Of a DNA stretch of 44,954 bases, positions 19,135 to 27,347 are shown in pieces; position 1 is the first letter of the stretch, and every line of letters begins with the position of its first letter. The notes under the pieces are model-generated. The model was not told the DNA's origin, did no database searches, and saw only the letters and a program-made list of their open reading frames with translations. Source of the DNA: Betaproteobacteria bacterium (lineage in GTDB: Bacteria > Pseudomonadota > Gammaproteobacteria > Burkholderiales > JAHFQX01); assembly GCA_023259135.1 (NCBI GenBank), contig JAHFQX010000015.1:1-44954 (forward strand). The letters are read 5' to 3'. The position numbers and the translations under genes are program-made.

Positions 19135-19852
19135 GGGTGCCGCCGTCTTCTTCGATGACCAGGATGCGCACGGGGAGCAGATGGTGCTGGATGGCCAGCC
19201 ACAGTTCGGTGCCGGCTTCGTCGGGGGCTTTTTGGCGGACCAGGTGCAGGGTTTCCAATTCTCCCATGGGGGTGGAAAGGCGCTCCTTGCCCTTGATCCG
19301 GTACAGGTAGTCGGTGATCCGCTTGCCGTCGGTCATGGAGAGCTTGATTTCGCTGCCGGCCGGGGGGGCGAAGGCGAAGCCGTAGGGAAAGCTCAAGCGG
19401 TCCTGGGTGCCGGGGGGCAGAGGAAGGCTGGCGCGTTGTTCGCCTTGTTCCAGAAATAGGATTTTGCGCTCCCAATCGAAGCGGGCCACCGTGGCGGGCC
19501 GGTCGGTTCGCTGATCCCGGAATATTCCGGGCCGCAAGCCCTCCGGGCCGATTTTTCCTCGACTGGAACGCGTAATGGCGCCCCGTTGCAGCAGCGCCAG
19601 CCAGCCGGCGGCCCGGGCTTCGCTGGTAATGCTATAGCCGTCGCTGCCGAGTTCCAGGACTTCCGAAACCGTGGCGACGGGCAGGCTCCCCTTGCTGAGG
19701 TTGTAGGTGATTTGGGTGCGGGGGGGCAGCGAGGGGCTGGCCCAGGCAGGGCAAAGCAGGGCGAGCAGCAATCCGCCGCAGCCCAACAAGGCCCCAGCGG
19801 CCGGCCAGCGCTTAGCGGCGCGGCGATTCGGAAAAGCGTACATAGCAAACAT
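19103..19852 (-). CDS. DUF3108-family periplasmic protein
   Basis: A protein of 249 residues (246 if the ATG at 19843 is used) with an N-terminal hydrophobic signal segment (GALLGCGGLLLALLCPAWA). A beta-rich body follows, containing ITYNLSKGSLPVATVSEVLE and YLYRIKGKERLSTPMGELET, typical of DUF3108 proteins. The molecular function of this family is not known to me. It is probably periplasmic. It lies 32 bases after purN and overlaps rsmB, in the order purM-purN-DUF3108-rsmB that I associate with Betaproteobacteria. The frame stays open for a further 1.3 kb upstream across purN and into purM, but that part is not real coding sequence. Confidence 0.8.
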   Translation of the reverse strand: MFAMYAFPNRRAAKRWPAAGALLGCGGLLLALLCPAWASPSLPPRTQITYNLSKGSLPVATVSEVLELGSDGYSITSEARAAGWLALLQRGAITRSSRGKIGPEGLRPGIFRDQRTDRPATVARFDWERKILFLEQGEQRASLPLPPGTQDRLSFPYGFAFAPPAGSEIKLSMTDGKRITDYLYRIKGKERLSTPMGELETLHLVRQKAPDEAGTELWLAIQHHLLPVRILVIEEDGGTLDQVATRISY

Positions 19853-19884
19853 GGACAGGGGGACGACGCAAAAGTGCCGGGGGG

Positions 19885-20520
19885 TTAGGATCCCGAAGGA
19901 TTCACCAATGCATCGAGTGGGGCGTAGCCGTCTTTGAGCAAGGCGTGATTTTCTTGGAGGGTCAGACGGCCTTCGGCGAACCAGCGGACGGCCAAGGGAT
20001 AGATGCGGTGCTCCTGTTCCAGCACTCGGGCCGCCAGGGTCTCCTCGGTGTCGTCCGGCAGCACCGGCACCGCCGCCTGGACGACGATGGGGCCTTGGTC
20101 CACTTGGGGGGTGACGAAATGCACGGTGCAGCCGTGGATTTTCACCCCGGCTTGCAGCGCTTGCCGGTGGGTGCGCAGGCCGGGGAAAGCCGGTAGCAGC
20201 GAGGGATGGATGTTCAGCAGCCGTCCCCGGTAGCGGGTGACGAAACCCGGCGTCAGCACCCGCATGAAGCCGGCCAGCAGCACCAGATCCGGCTGCCGGG
20301 CATCGATGGCGGCGGCCAAGGCCCCGTCGAAATCCTCCCGGTAAGGATGGTCCCGGTGATCCACTACCTCGGTGGCGATATTCCGCTGCCGGGCCAAGGC
20401 CAAGCCCTCGGCCTGCGGGTTGTTGCCGATGACGGCGCCGACCCGGATGGGAAGATCGGCTTCCAGCAAGGCTTTTAGATTGCTGCCTCGTCCGGAGACG
20501 AGAATGACGGCAGTGATCAC
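19885..20520 (-). CDS. purN: Phosphoribosylglycinamide formyltransferase (PurN)
   Basis: A 211-residue GAR transformylase, which uses 10-formyl-tetrahydrofolate for the third step of purine synthesis. Motifs: [16 protein letters not shown] near the start, the catalytic Asn/His in [12 protein letters not shown], and the catalytic Asp in [12 protein letters not shown]. The start is GTG at 20520, overlapping the purM stop as GTGA. Without a clear ribosome-binding site this implies coupling to purM. A longer frame to 20739 exists only because the frame is open inside purM. Confidence 0.95.
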   Translation of the reverse strand: MITAVILVSGRGSNLKALLEADLPIRVGAVIGNNPQAEGLALARQRNIATEVVDHRDHPYREDFDGALAAAIDARQPDLVLLAGFMRVLTPGFVTRYRGRLLNIHPSLLPAFPGLRTHRQALQAGVKIHGCTVHFVTPQVDQGPIVVQAAVPVLPDDTEETLAARVLEQEHRIYPLAVRWFAEGRLTLQENHALLKDGYAPLDALVNPSGS

Positions 20521-21560
20521 GACAGCAGCAGCGGCGGCTCGCCGGCTTGCCGGGGCTCGATGCGCCCCGCCACCCAAGGCTGTTGCCCCCATTCCCGCAG
20601 CGTTGCGATGGCGGGATCGGCGTCGGCTTCCCGCACCACCGCCACCATGCCGATGCCGCAGTTGAAGACCCGGAACAGCTCGGCATCTTCCACCCGGCCA
20701 GCTTGCTGCAGCCAGCCGAACAGCGGCGGCAGACTCCAACTAGAGCGGAAGATGCGGGCCTTGAGGCCTTCCGGCAGCACCCGGGGGACATTGCCGGGCA
20801 AGCCGCCGCCGGTGATGTGGGCCAAGCCCCGCACCGGCAGCCGGCGCAGTAGATCGAGAAGCGGCTTGACGTAGATGCGGGTGGGGGCCAGCAGCGCCTC
20901 CCCCAGCGTCGCCCCTTCGAAGGCCGTGTCGAGGCGGTAGCCGCCTTGCTCGAGGATTTTGCGGACCAGCGAGTAGCCGTTGGAATGCAGGCCGCTGCTG
21001 GGCAAGGCCAGCACCACGTCGCCGGCTTGGGTGCCGCGGCCGTCGATGATCTCGGATTTTTCCACCACGCCCACGGCGAAGCCCGCCAGGTCATATTCGC
21101 CCGGCGGGTACATGCCGGGCATTTCCGCGGTTTCACCGCCGATGAGGGCACAGCCGGCCAGTTCGCAACCGGCGGCGATGCCTTGCACCACTTGGCTGGC
21201 GGTATCCACGTCGAGTTGGCCGCAGGCGAAATAGTCCAGGAAAAATAGCGGTTCGGCGCCCTGCACCAGGATGTCGTTGACGCTCATGGCCACCAAGTCG
21301 ATGCCGATGGTGTCGTGGCGGCCCAGTTGGAAAGCCAGCTTGAGCTTGGTGCCGACCCCGTCGGTGCCCGACACCAGCACCGGCTGTCGCAGCCCGGCGG
21401 GCATTTGGAACAGGGCGCCGAAGCCGCCGATGCCGGCCAGCACCTCCTTCCTGCGGCTGCGGGCGGCCAGGGGCTTGATGCGCTCCACCAGGGCGTCCCC
21501 GGCGTCGAGGTCGACGCCGGCGTCGCGGTAGGAAAGGGGTTTCGGATCGGGAGAGGTCAA
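20517..21560 (-). CDS. purM: Phosphoribosylformylglycinamidine cyclo-ligase (AIR synthetase)
   Basis: A 347-residue AIR synthetase, which closes the imidazole ring in purine synthesis. Family motifs include [55 protein letters not shown] and [16 protein letters not shown]. The start codon is TTG at 21560 with a GAGGA site just upstream; an ATG overlapping that site is out of frame and stops after two codons. It leads the purM-purN-DUF3108-rsmB operon and is divergent from hda. Confidence 0.95.
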   Translation of the reverse strand: MTSPDPKPLSYRDAGVDLDAGDALVERIKPLAARSRRKEVLAGIGGFGALFQMPAGLRQPVLVSGTDGVGTKLKLAFQLGRHDTIGIDLVAMSVNDILVQGAEPLFFLDYFACGQLDVDTASQVVQGIAAGCELAGCALIGGETAEMPGMYPPGEYDLAGFAVGVVEKSEIIDGRGTQAGDVVLALPSSGLHSNGYSLVRKILEQGGYRLDTAFEGATLGEALLAPTRIYVKPLLDLLRRLPVRGLAHITGGGLPGNVPRVLPEGLKARIFRSSWSLPPLFGWLQQAGRVEDAELFRVFNCGIGMVAVVREADADPAIATLREWGQQPWVAGRIEPRQAGEPPLLLS

Positions 21561-21629
21561 GGCATCCTCGGCAACGGGGAGTAGGCGACGCGGGAAAGGG
21601 CCGGCAAGCGGCCCCGGGCAATGCGGGGC

Positions 21630-21658
21630 ATTTTACCGGAAAGCGGCCGCCCTTGCAG
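21630..21658 (-). promoter_or_regulatory. Candidate purM promoter
   Basis: On the - strand CTGCAA (21658-21653), 17 bases, then TAAAAT (21635-21630). The -10 is good, the -35 weak. The leader of about 60 nt contains an inverted repeat GCCCCG/CGGGGC (21611-21616 and 21624-21629) close to the start point, which could affect initiation or stability. Confidence 0.45.
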
Positions 21659-21670
21659 AGGCCGGCCTTG

Positions 21671-21676
21671 TATAAT
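21671..21676 (+). promoter_or_regulatory. Perfect -10 box immediately before hda
   Basis: TATAAT, a consensus -10 element, ends ten bases before the hda ATG at 21687. Transcription would start near 21683, leaving almost no 5' leader. The alternative ATG at 21675 lies inside this box and could not be used from this promoter. The -35 region is weak. Confidence 0.6.
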
Positions 21677-21686
21677 GACCGCCCCT

Positions 21687-22379
21687 ATGAAGCAACTTCT
21701 CTTGCCTTTTCCCGAAAAGCCGCCCCTGGCGCTGGCGGATTTTTTTCCGGGGCGCAACGGCGAATTGCTGGCGGCGCTGGAAGCTTTATTGGAGCCCAAT
21801 CCCCGTGAGTGTTTCCTCACTCTGTGGGGCCCGCCGGGCTGCGGCAAAACCCATTTACTCCAGGGTTTGGTGGCCGAGGGGCGGGACCGCGGCTTGCGGG
21901 CCGGGTATTTTTCCCCGGATCGGGTCGCTTCGGCCTTTGCCGACGGCCCCTGGGATTTGGCGGCGGTGGACGATGCCCAGCATTTGGATGCGGCCGGCCA
22001 GATCGAATGGATGGCTTTGTACCAACTCCAGCGGGAAGCTGGAGGGCGGCTGGCGATGGCGCTGGACGTTCCGCCTCGGCAGGCGGGGCTGCGTCCCGAT
22101 CTCGCCACGCGGCTGGCCGGGGGGCTGCTGTACCAGGTTCATGGCCTGGAGGAAGAAGAAAAAGCGCAAGCTCTCAAGGAGCGGGCAGCCGGTTTGGGCA
22201 TCGCGCTTTCCGATGAAGTGATCCGTTACTGTTTGCGCCACGCCCCTCGCGACCTGTCGTCCTTGGCGGCCCTGGTGGGGGCCTTGGATCGCCGCTCCCT
22301 GGAGACCCACCGGGCGGTGACCCTGCCGCTGCTGCGGGAAGTGATGGCCGCCCAGGATGGGCCGGAGCGCCATCGATGA
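21687..22379 (+). CDS. hda: DnaA regulatory inactivator Hda
   Basis: A 230-residue AAA+ protein of the DnaA/Hda family. The N-terminus MKQLLLPFPEKPP contains a QLLLPF sequence, the beta-clamp-binding motif expected in Hda, which supports the ATG at 21687. Walker A is canonical (LWGPPGCGKTHLLQGL, about residues 48-63) and a Walker B-like LAAVDDAQHLD follows. Hda with the sliding clamp stimulates ATP hydrolysis by DnaA to limit re-initiation. There is no C-terminal DNA-binding domain, which separates it from DnaA. It overlaps the next gene by four bases. Confidence 0.92.
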   Translation: MKQLLLPFPEKPPLALADFFPGRNGELLAALEALLEPNPRECFLTLWGPPGCGKTHLLQGLVAEGRDRGLRAGYFSPDRVASAFADGPWDLAAVDDAQHLDAAGQIEWMALYQLQREAGGRLAMALDVPPRQAGLRPDLATRLAGGLLYQVHGLEEEEKAQALKERAAGLGIALSDEVIRYCLRHAPRDLSSLAALVGALDRRSLETHRAVTLPLLREVMAAQDGPERHR

Positions 22380-23032
22380 AGCTGGCGCTGTTTGATTTGG
22401 ACAACACCCTGCTGTCGGGGGACAGCGATTTCGAATGGGCTCAGTTCCTCATCGCCAAGGGGGTGCTGGACCCAGAAGTCTACGAGGCCCGCAATCTGCA
22501 TTTCTACCAGCAATATAAAGCCGGGACTTTGGATATCCATGAGTTTTTGGATTTTCAGCTCAAGCCTCTGTCCCGCCACCCCCGGCGGATGCTGGAAGCC
22601 TGGCACCGGGAGTTCATGGCCGAACGCATCCTGCCTCTCATCGGCGAGCCGGCCCGGCGCCTGGTGGAGCAGCACCGGGAGGATCTGCGGGTGGTGATTA
22701 CCGCCACCAACCGGTTCGTCACCGCCCCCATTGTCCGGGAATTCGGCATCCGGCATCTTATCGCCACCGAGCCGGAGGAACGGGAGGAAGAATTTACCGG
22801 CCAGGTGGCCGGGGTGCCGAGCTTCCGGGAGGGGAAGATCGTCCGCCTGGAGGACTGGCTGCGGCGGCAGGGACGGACTTTGGGGGATTTCTCGCAAAGC
22901 TGGTTCTACAGCGATTCCCTCAATGACTTGCCGCTTTTGGCCCGTGTCACCCATCCCGTCGCCGTGGATCCCGACGAGACCCTGATGGCCCACGCCCGAG
23001 AAGCCGGCTGGCCGATCATCAGTCTGCGGTGA
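22376..23032 (+). CDS. HAD-IB family phosphatase (SerB/CicA-like)
   Basis: A 218-residue HAD hydrolase of subfamily IB. Motif I is FDLDNTLL (nucleophile Asp7), motif II VVITATNRF, motif III a Lys in the FREGKIVRLEDW region, and motif IV YSDSLNDLPLL. A helical cap lies between motifs I and II. The family includes phosphoserine and histidinol-phosphate phosphatases, and the substrate here is not determinable. The position between hda and pcnB is conserved in Betaproteobacteria, where it usually carries only a generic HAD annotation. ATGA overlap with hda indicates coupling. Confidence 0.85.
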   Translation: MKLALFDLDNTLLSGDSDFEWAQFLIAKGVLDPEVYEARNLHFYQQYKAGTLDIHEFLDFQLKPLSRHPRRMLEAWHREFMAERILPLIGEPARRLVEQHREDLRVVITATNRFVTAPIVREFGIRHLIATEPEEREEEFTGQVAGVPSFREGKIVRLEDWLRRQGRTLGDFSQSWFYSDSLNDLPLLARVTHPVAVDPDETLMAHAREAGWPIISLR

Positions 23033-23048
23033 CAGGCCCAGGCCCATG

Positions 23049-23054
23049 TATAAT
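23049..23054 (+). promoter_or_regulatory. Candidate -10 box before pcnB
   Basis: TATAAT about 62 bases before the pcnB start. No good -35 at 16-18 bases. The leader begins with a C-rich run (CCCCCCC at about 23061) and a small GC hairpin. It would separate pcnB-folK expression from hda. Confidence 0.5.
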
Positions 23055-23115
23055 GCGGTGCCCCCCCGCCAAGCGGGGCCTTGCCGCTCTCCTTCTATCC
23101 GATTAACCCCACTCC

Positions 23116-24489
23116 ATGATCCGCAAGTTGCTGCGCCGCGTTTTTTCCAAACCCTTGCCTGATTCCTCTTCTTCTTCTCCCCTCGTGATCCCCGTGGCGA
23201 CCCATGGAGTTCGCCGGGAGCAGATCAGCCCCTGCGCCGCAAAAGTGGTGGCGGCCCTCCAGGAACGGGGCTTCCAGGCTTTCGTCGTAGGGGGGGCGGT
23301 ACGGGATTTGTTGCTGGGAAAACACCCCAAGGATTTCGACGTCGCCACTGATGCCCGGCCGGAGCAGGTGCGGGCGGTGGTCAAGCGTTCTCGAGTCATC
23401 GGCCGGCGCTTCCGACTGGTCCACGCCTATTGCGGCGACGAGATCGTCGAGGTGTCTACCTTCCGGGGCGAGCACGGCGTTGCTGAAACCGATGAGGCGC
23501 GGGCCGACGAGCACGGCCGAATCCTGCGGGACAACGTATTCGGTACCCAGGAACAGGATGCCAAGCGCCGGGATTTCACCGTCAACGCCCTGTTCTACGA
23601 TCCCCAGAGCCAGGAGATCTGGGACTGCACCGGCGGTTACCGGGACTTGCAGGCTCGGCGGCTTTGCATGATCGGCGATCCGGCCACCCGCTATCGGGAG
23701 GATCCGGTGCGCATGCTGCGGGCGGTGCGGCTCGCCGCATCCCTGGGGCTCGCCATCGAGCCCCGCAGCCGGGCGCCCATTTCGGAGCTGGCGCCGTTGC
23801 TGCACCATGTCCCCCCCTCCCGCCTGTTCGAGGAGATGCTCAAGCTGTTGTTGTCGGGCCAATCCCAGGAATGCCTGCGGCAGCTTCGGGAGGAAGGGTT
23901 GCACCATGGCCTGTTTCCCATGCTGGACGTAATCCTGGAACAGCCCATGGGAGAGCGGTTCGTCAATCTGGCGCTGGCCAACACCGACCGGCGCATCAAG
24001 GAAGACAAGCGGGTGTCCCCGGCCTTTTTGCTCGCCGCCTTGCTCTGGCACGAGGTGTTGAATGCCTGGCGACAGGCGGAAGCCGAGGGTTTCAAGCCCG
24101 TCCCCGCCCTGTATCAGGCCATGGATCAGGTGCTGGCCAGCCAGGCGGAAAAGCTCGCCATCCCGCGGCGCTTTTGCTCTCCCATGAAAGAGCTGTGGGC
24201 GTTGCAACAGCGCTTTGCCCACCGGTCCGGCAAGCGGCCGTTCCGCTTGCCGGAACATCCCCGCTTCCGGGCCGGGCTGGATTTCCTGCTGTTGCGCTGC
24301 GAGAGCGGCGAAGTAGCGCCGGAGCTGGGGCAATGGTGGGCCGATTTCTATGCCGCCGACGAAGTCGCTCGGCTACAAATGGTGACCCCTGAACCTCGTC
24401 CCCGTCGACGTCCCCGCTCCAGGAAAGGCGCCGGTTCCAGGGAGGCCCCGGCGGCCGAACCGACCTCAGGGCGGTTGGCGGGGGAGTAG
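23116..24489 (+). CDS. pcnB: Poly(A) polymerase I
   Basis: A 457-residue class II nucleotidyltransferase. The catalytic head shows VVGGAVRDLLLGKHPKDFDV at about residues 56-75, and the sequence IGRRFRLVHAYCGDEIVEVS, which fits the poly(A) polymerase signature rather than that of CCA-adding enzymes. An RNA-binding region follows (DPVRMLRAVRLAASLG), then a very basic tail (RPRRRPRSRKG). The enzyme adds 3' A tails that promote RNA decay. The first 35 residues are Ser-rich and poorly conserved, so a start slightly downstream cannot be excluded. Confidence 0.92.
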   Translation: MIRKLLRRVFSKPLPDSSSSSPLVIPVATHGVRREQISPCAAKVVAALQERGFQAFVVGGAVRDLLLGKHPKDFDVATDARPEQVRAVVKRSRVIGRRFRLVHAYCGDEIVEVSTFRGEHGVAETDEARADEHGRILRDNVFGTQEQDAKRRDFTVNALFYDPQSQEIWDCTGGYRDLQARRLCMIGDPATRYREDPVRMLRAVRLAASLGLAIEPRSRAPISELAPLLHHVPPSRLFEEMLKLLLSGQSQECLRQLREEGLHHGLFPMLDVILEQPMGERFVNLALANTDRRIKEDKRVSPAFLLAALLWHEVLNAWRQAEAEGFKPVPALYQAMDQVLASQAEKLAIPRRFCSPMKELWALQQRFAHRSGKRPFRLPEHPRFRAGLDFLLLRCESGEVAPELGQWWADFYAADEVARLQMVTPEPRPRRRPRSRKGAGSREAPAAEPTSGRLAGE

Positions 24490-24504
24490 GCTCCGGAGCG
24501 AGTC

Positions 24505-24999
24505 GTGGGCAACAGAGACGCGCTGCCGGCGTTTATCGGGATCGGCAGCAATCTGGGAGATGCCGAAGCTTATGTGGCGCGGGCTTGGGACGAACTGGGG
24601 CGCTTGCCCAGGACGCGGCTGGCGGCCCGATCCAGCCTGTATCGAAGCGCTCCCCTTTACTATACCGAGCAAGCCGATTTCGTGAATGCCGTGGCCCGTT
24701 TGGATACGAGCTTGCCGGCCCTGGATCTGCTGGACGCCTTGCTGTCCATCGAGCGGCGGTGCGGCCGGCAACGGCGACGGCTCAATGGGCCCCGCACCTT
24801 GGATTTGGACTTGCTGCTGTATGGCCGGCAAGTCATCACCCATGGCCGGCTGACGGTGCCCCATCCGGGGCTGGCGGTGCGCCGTTTCGCCCTGGAACCC
24901 TTGTTGGAACTGGATCCGGACTGCGTCATTCCGGGCGTCGGGGCGGCGGCCGATTGTCTTGAGCGGTGTTTGGATCAGCCTCTGAAAAAAATCGCTTGA
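24505..24999 (+). CDS. folK: 2-amino-4-hydroxy-6-hydroxymethyldihydropteridine pyrophosphokinase
   Basis: A 164-residue HPPK, the enzyme that transfers pyrophosphate from ATP to the pterin precursor of folate. Motifs FIGIGSNLGDAEAYV, SLYRSAPLYYTEQADFVNAV and the metal-binding signature NGPRTLDLDLLLYG are all present. GTG at 24505 is the start, 15 bases after pcnB. The pcnB-folK-panB order is typical of Betaproteobacteria; it joins folate and pantothenate supply. Confidence 0.94.
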   Translation: MGNRDALPAFIGIGSNLGDAEAYVARAWDELGRLPRTRLAARSSLYRSAPLYYTEQADFVNAVARLDTSLPALDLLDALLSIERRCGRQRRRLNGPRTLDLDLLLYGRQVITHGRLTVPHPGLAVRRFALEPLLELDPDCVIPGVGAAADCLERCLDQPLKKIA

Positions 25000-25015
25000 G
25001 CCTGTAAAAATCCCG

Positions 25016-25021
25016 TATCAT
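25016..25021 (+). promoter_or_regulatory. Possible -10 box before panB
   Basis: TATCAT 52 bases before the panB start, in the 73-nt folK-panB gap. A TTGAGC at 24996-25001 is too close (14 bases) for a standard promoter, so this is tentative. Confidence 0.3.
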
Positions 25022-25072
25022 GATGCCCCCATTTGAAGCCTCGATCGAGCCGGCCATCAACGCGAGGATCCT

Positions 25073-25864
25073 ATGCGCACGACCCTAAGCACTCTGCGGA
25101 AGCTGGTTGAAGAGCGGCGACCCATCGCCATGCTGACTTGCTACGACGCGAGCTTCGCCGCGCTGCTGGACAATGCCGGGGTCGACGTGCTGCTGGTGGG
25201 GGACTCCCTGGGCATGGTGCTGCAAGGCCACGATTCCACCTTGCCCGTGACCCTGGATGACATGGCCTACCACACGGCTTGCGTCGCCCGGGGCTCCAGA
25301 AAAGCCTTTCTGGTGGCCGATATGCCTTTCGGCAGCTATCAGGTGGGGCCGGAGCGGGCTTTCAAGAACGCGGTTCGGCTGATGGCGGCGGGAGCCCAGA
25401 TGGTTAAGCTCGAGGGCGGGGAAGAAATGGCGGATACCGTCGAATACCTGACCCGACGTGGCATTCCGGTGTGCGGCCATTTGGGGTTGACGCCGCAGTC
25501 GGTGCATCAGTTGGGGGGCTACCGGGTGCAAGGCAAGACCGCGGATCAGGCTCAGCGCCTGCTGCGCGATGCCCAGTTGCTGGAACGGGCCGGGGCCGGG
25601 ATGGTGGTGCTGGAAATGGTCCCCGCCGGTTTGGCCAAGGAGCTGACCGAGGCGCTGACCATGCCCACCATCGGCATCGGCGCCGGCCCCGACTGTGCCG
25701 GGCAGGTGCTGGTGCTGCATGACATGCTGAATGTCTATCCGGGCAAGAAAGCCCGCTTCGTCAAGAATTTCATGGAAGGCGCGGCCAGCATCCAGCAGGC
25801 GGTGGAGGCCTACGTCGCCGAGGTCAAGGCGCGGACCTTTCCCGCCGCCGAACACGGCTTCTGA
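25073..25864 (+). CDS. panB: Ketopantoate hydroxymethyltransferase
   Basis: A 263-residue PanB, which makes ketopantoate from alpha-ketoisovalerate and methylene-tetrahydrofolate. Motifs: [39 protein letters not shown] and the [20 protein letters not shown] segment. Length is normal. It begins the panB-panC pair, with panC starting five bases after the stop. The folate-dependent reaction gives a functional link to folK upstream. Confidence 0.96.
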   Translation: MRTTLSTLRKLVEERRPIAMLTCYDASFAALLDNAGVDVLLVGDSLGMVLQGHDSTLPVTLDDMAYHTACVARGSRKAFLVADMPFGSYQVGPERAFKNAVRLMAAGAQMVKLEGGEEMADTVEYLTRRGIPVCGHLGLTPQSVHQLGGYRVQGKTADQAQRLLRDAQLLERAGAGMVVLEMVPAGLAKELTEALTMPTIGIGAGPDCAGQVLVLHDMLNVYPGKKARFVKNFMEGAASIQQAVEAYVAEVKARTFPAAEHGF

Positions 25865-25869
25865 GCGCC

Positions 25870-26718
25870 GTGGATATTCTCACCGGGATTGATTCGGTCC
25901 GGGCCCGGCTGCGGGCGGAACCGGCGGTGGCTCTGGTTCCCACCATGGGCAACCTCCACGAGGGGCACTTGACCCTGGTTCGCCGGGCCAAGCAATTGGC
26001 CGGCTGCGTGGCGGTTTCCATTTTCGTCAACCGCTTGCAATTCGGCGCCAACGAGGATTTTGGCCGCTATCCCCGCACCTTCGCCGCCGACTGCGACAAG
26101 CTGCGGGAAGCCGGGGCGGATGTGGTGTTCGCTCCGGACGAGACTGAGCTCTACCCCGTTCCCCAACAGGTGCTGGTGGAACCGCCGCCCATCGCCGATG
26201 AACTGTGCGGCGCTTTCCGCCCCGGCCATTTCAAGGGCATGGCCACGGTCGTGCTCAAGCTGTTTAACATCGTGCGGCCCCACGTGGCGCTGTTCGGCAA
26301 GAAGGATTACCAGCAGCTTTGCATCATCCGCGCCATGGCAGAGCAGTTGAACGTGCCGGTGACGGTGGTGGGGGTGGATACGGTACGTGGCGCCGACGGC
26401 TTGGCCCTAAGCTCCCGGAACGGCTACTTGACCCCCGAAGAGCGGCAGCGGGCGACCTTGTTGTACCGCGTTTTGACCGGAATCCGGGATGCCGTGCAGG
26501 GCGGAAACCGGGATTTTTCTGCCCTGGAACAGCAGGGTGAAAAAATTCTTGACAGGGAGGGGTGGCGCGTGGATTATGTGGCGCTCCGTGCGGCGGCCAC
26601 TCTGGATCCGGCGGGCCCGGAAGACCGGGAATGGGTGGTGCTGGCGGCGGCCTGGTTGGGCAACACCCGCTTGATCGACAATATTGAATTTGTATCCAAG
26701 CCGGATTCGTTATTATAA
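25870..26718 (+). CDS. panC: Pantothenate synthetase
   Basis: A 282-residue ATP-dependent ligase joining pantoate and beta-alanine. The N-terminal [19 protein letters not shown] has the HxGH nucleotide-binding motif, and [13 protein letters not shown] and SSRNGYL follow. Start is GTG at 25870, right after panB, so translation is coupled. It is probably made from the panB transcript. Confidence 0.96.
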   Translation: MDILTGIDSVRARLRAEPAVALVPTMGNLHEGHLTLVRRAKQLAGCVAVSIFVNRLQFGANEDFGRYPRTFAADCDKLREAGADVVFAPDETELYPVPQQVLVEPPPIADELCGAFRPGHFKGMATVVLKLFNIVRPHVALFGKKDYQQLCIIRAMAEQLNVPVTVVGVDTVRGADGLALSSRNGYLTPEERQRATLLYRVLTGIRDAVQGGNRDFSALEQQGEKILDREGWRVDYVALRAAATLDPAGPEDREWVVLAAAWLGNTRLIDNIEFVSKPDSLL

Positions 26719-26730
26719 TGTCCGGACATT
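26690..26730 (+). promoter_or_regulatory. panD promoter with a palindrome at the start site
   Basis: TTGTAT (26690-26695), 18 bases, TATAAT (26714-26719). A perfect 14-bp palindrome, AATGTCCGGACATT (26717-26730), overlaps the -10 box and the expected start point, in the right place for a repressor to act. Parts of the same TGTCCGGA element abut two further candidate promoters in this window. Confidence 0.6.
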
Positions 26731-26754
26731 GCCGGAACGTGACGGAGTGACCTC

Positions 26755-27135
26755 ATGCAACGAACTATGCTGAAGTCCAAAATTCATCGGGTGCATGTCA
26801 CCCATTCCGAGTTGCACTATGAGGGATCGTGCGCCATTGACGAGAATCTTCTGGAAGCCGCGGATATCCGCGAATACCAGCAGATCGACATCTACAATGT
26901 CAACAACGGCGAGCGGTTCGCCACTTATGCCATTCGCGGCAAGCGGGATTCCGGGATCATTTCCGTCAACGGCGCGGCGGCTCGCAAGGCCAGCCCCGGT
27001 GATATTTTGATCATCGCCTGCTACGCCGCCTATTCCGAGATCGAGCTGCAGAAATACCATCCCGATTTGGTCTATGTCGATGAACATAATCGCATCGTCC
27101 AGAAAAAAGGCAGCATCCCGGTGCAGGCCGCTTAG
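26755..27135 (+). CDS. panD: Aspartate 1-decarboxylase proenzyme
   Basis: A 126-residue PanD, the pyruvoyl enzyme that makes beta-alanine from aspartate. The self-cleavage site is visible as [10 protein letters not shown], with Gly24-Ser25; Ser25 becomes the pyruvoyl group. Other conserved parts are [10 protein letters not shown] and [16 protein letters not shown]. It completes the pathway with panB and panC, but has its own promoter and a strong terminator. Full-length PanD is encoded, so maturation may need an accessory factor as in enterics; none is seen here. Confidence 0.97.
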   Translation: MQRTMLKSKIHRVHVTHSELHYEGSCAIDENLLEAADIREYQQIDIYNVNNGERFATYAIRGKRDSGIISVNGAAARKASPGDILIIACYAAYSEIELQKYHPDLVYVDEHNRIVQKKGSIPVQAA

Positions 27136-27155
27136 CCTCCAAATCCCAATTCCAG

Positions 27156-27186
27156 AAAAAAACCGCGCTTAGGCGCGGTTTTTTTT
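27156..27186 (+). terminator. Strong intrinsic terminator after panD
   Basis: A stem AACCGCGC / GCGCGGTT with TTAG loop, extended by flanking A and T runs, ends in eight T bases. This marks the sharp right-hand end of the housekeeping genes and the start of the accessory island. Confidence 0.95.
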
Positions 27187-27258
27187 CGGGCGGCCGCCAC
27201 GGGGTGGACCGCGGAGAAGCAGCCGGTCCGTTCACGGCGGGGGGAAGTATGCTTCGGG

Positions 27259-27264
27259 TACAAT
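27259..27264 (+). promoter_or_regulatory. Possible -10 box before dctP1
   Basis: TACAAT about 84 bases before the first binding-protein gene. No clear -35 is present at standard spacing. The surrounding 27187-27347 holds no gene. Confidence 0.3.
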
Positions 27265-27347
27265 AGGCGAGCCTTGCTGTCCCGATCCGGGGTGGGCGGG
27301 GAAGGGGTGGGAACATAACGCTGATCGATATGCAGAGGAGAGACAAG

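Noticed and set aside
19103-21151. A single 682-codon reading frame on the - strand covering the DUF3108 gene, purN and part of purM
   Set aside because: Only the last 249 codons match a protein family. The upstream part is an off-frame reading of purN and purM, kept open by high GC content.
25000-25072. A riboswitch before panB
   Set aside because: The 73-nt folK-panB gap is too short for known classes and shows no convincing stem pattern.
27187-27347. A genomic-island border with attachment site or tRNA after panD
   Set aside because: No tRNA, integrase or direct repeat could be found here or further right. The sharp change in gene content is noted, but transfer is not shown.
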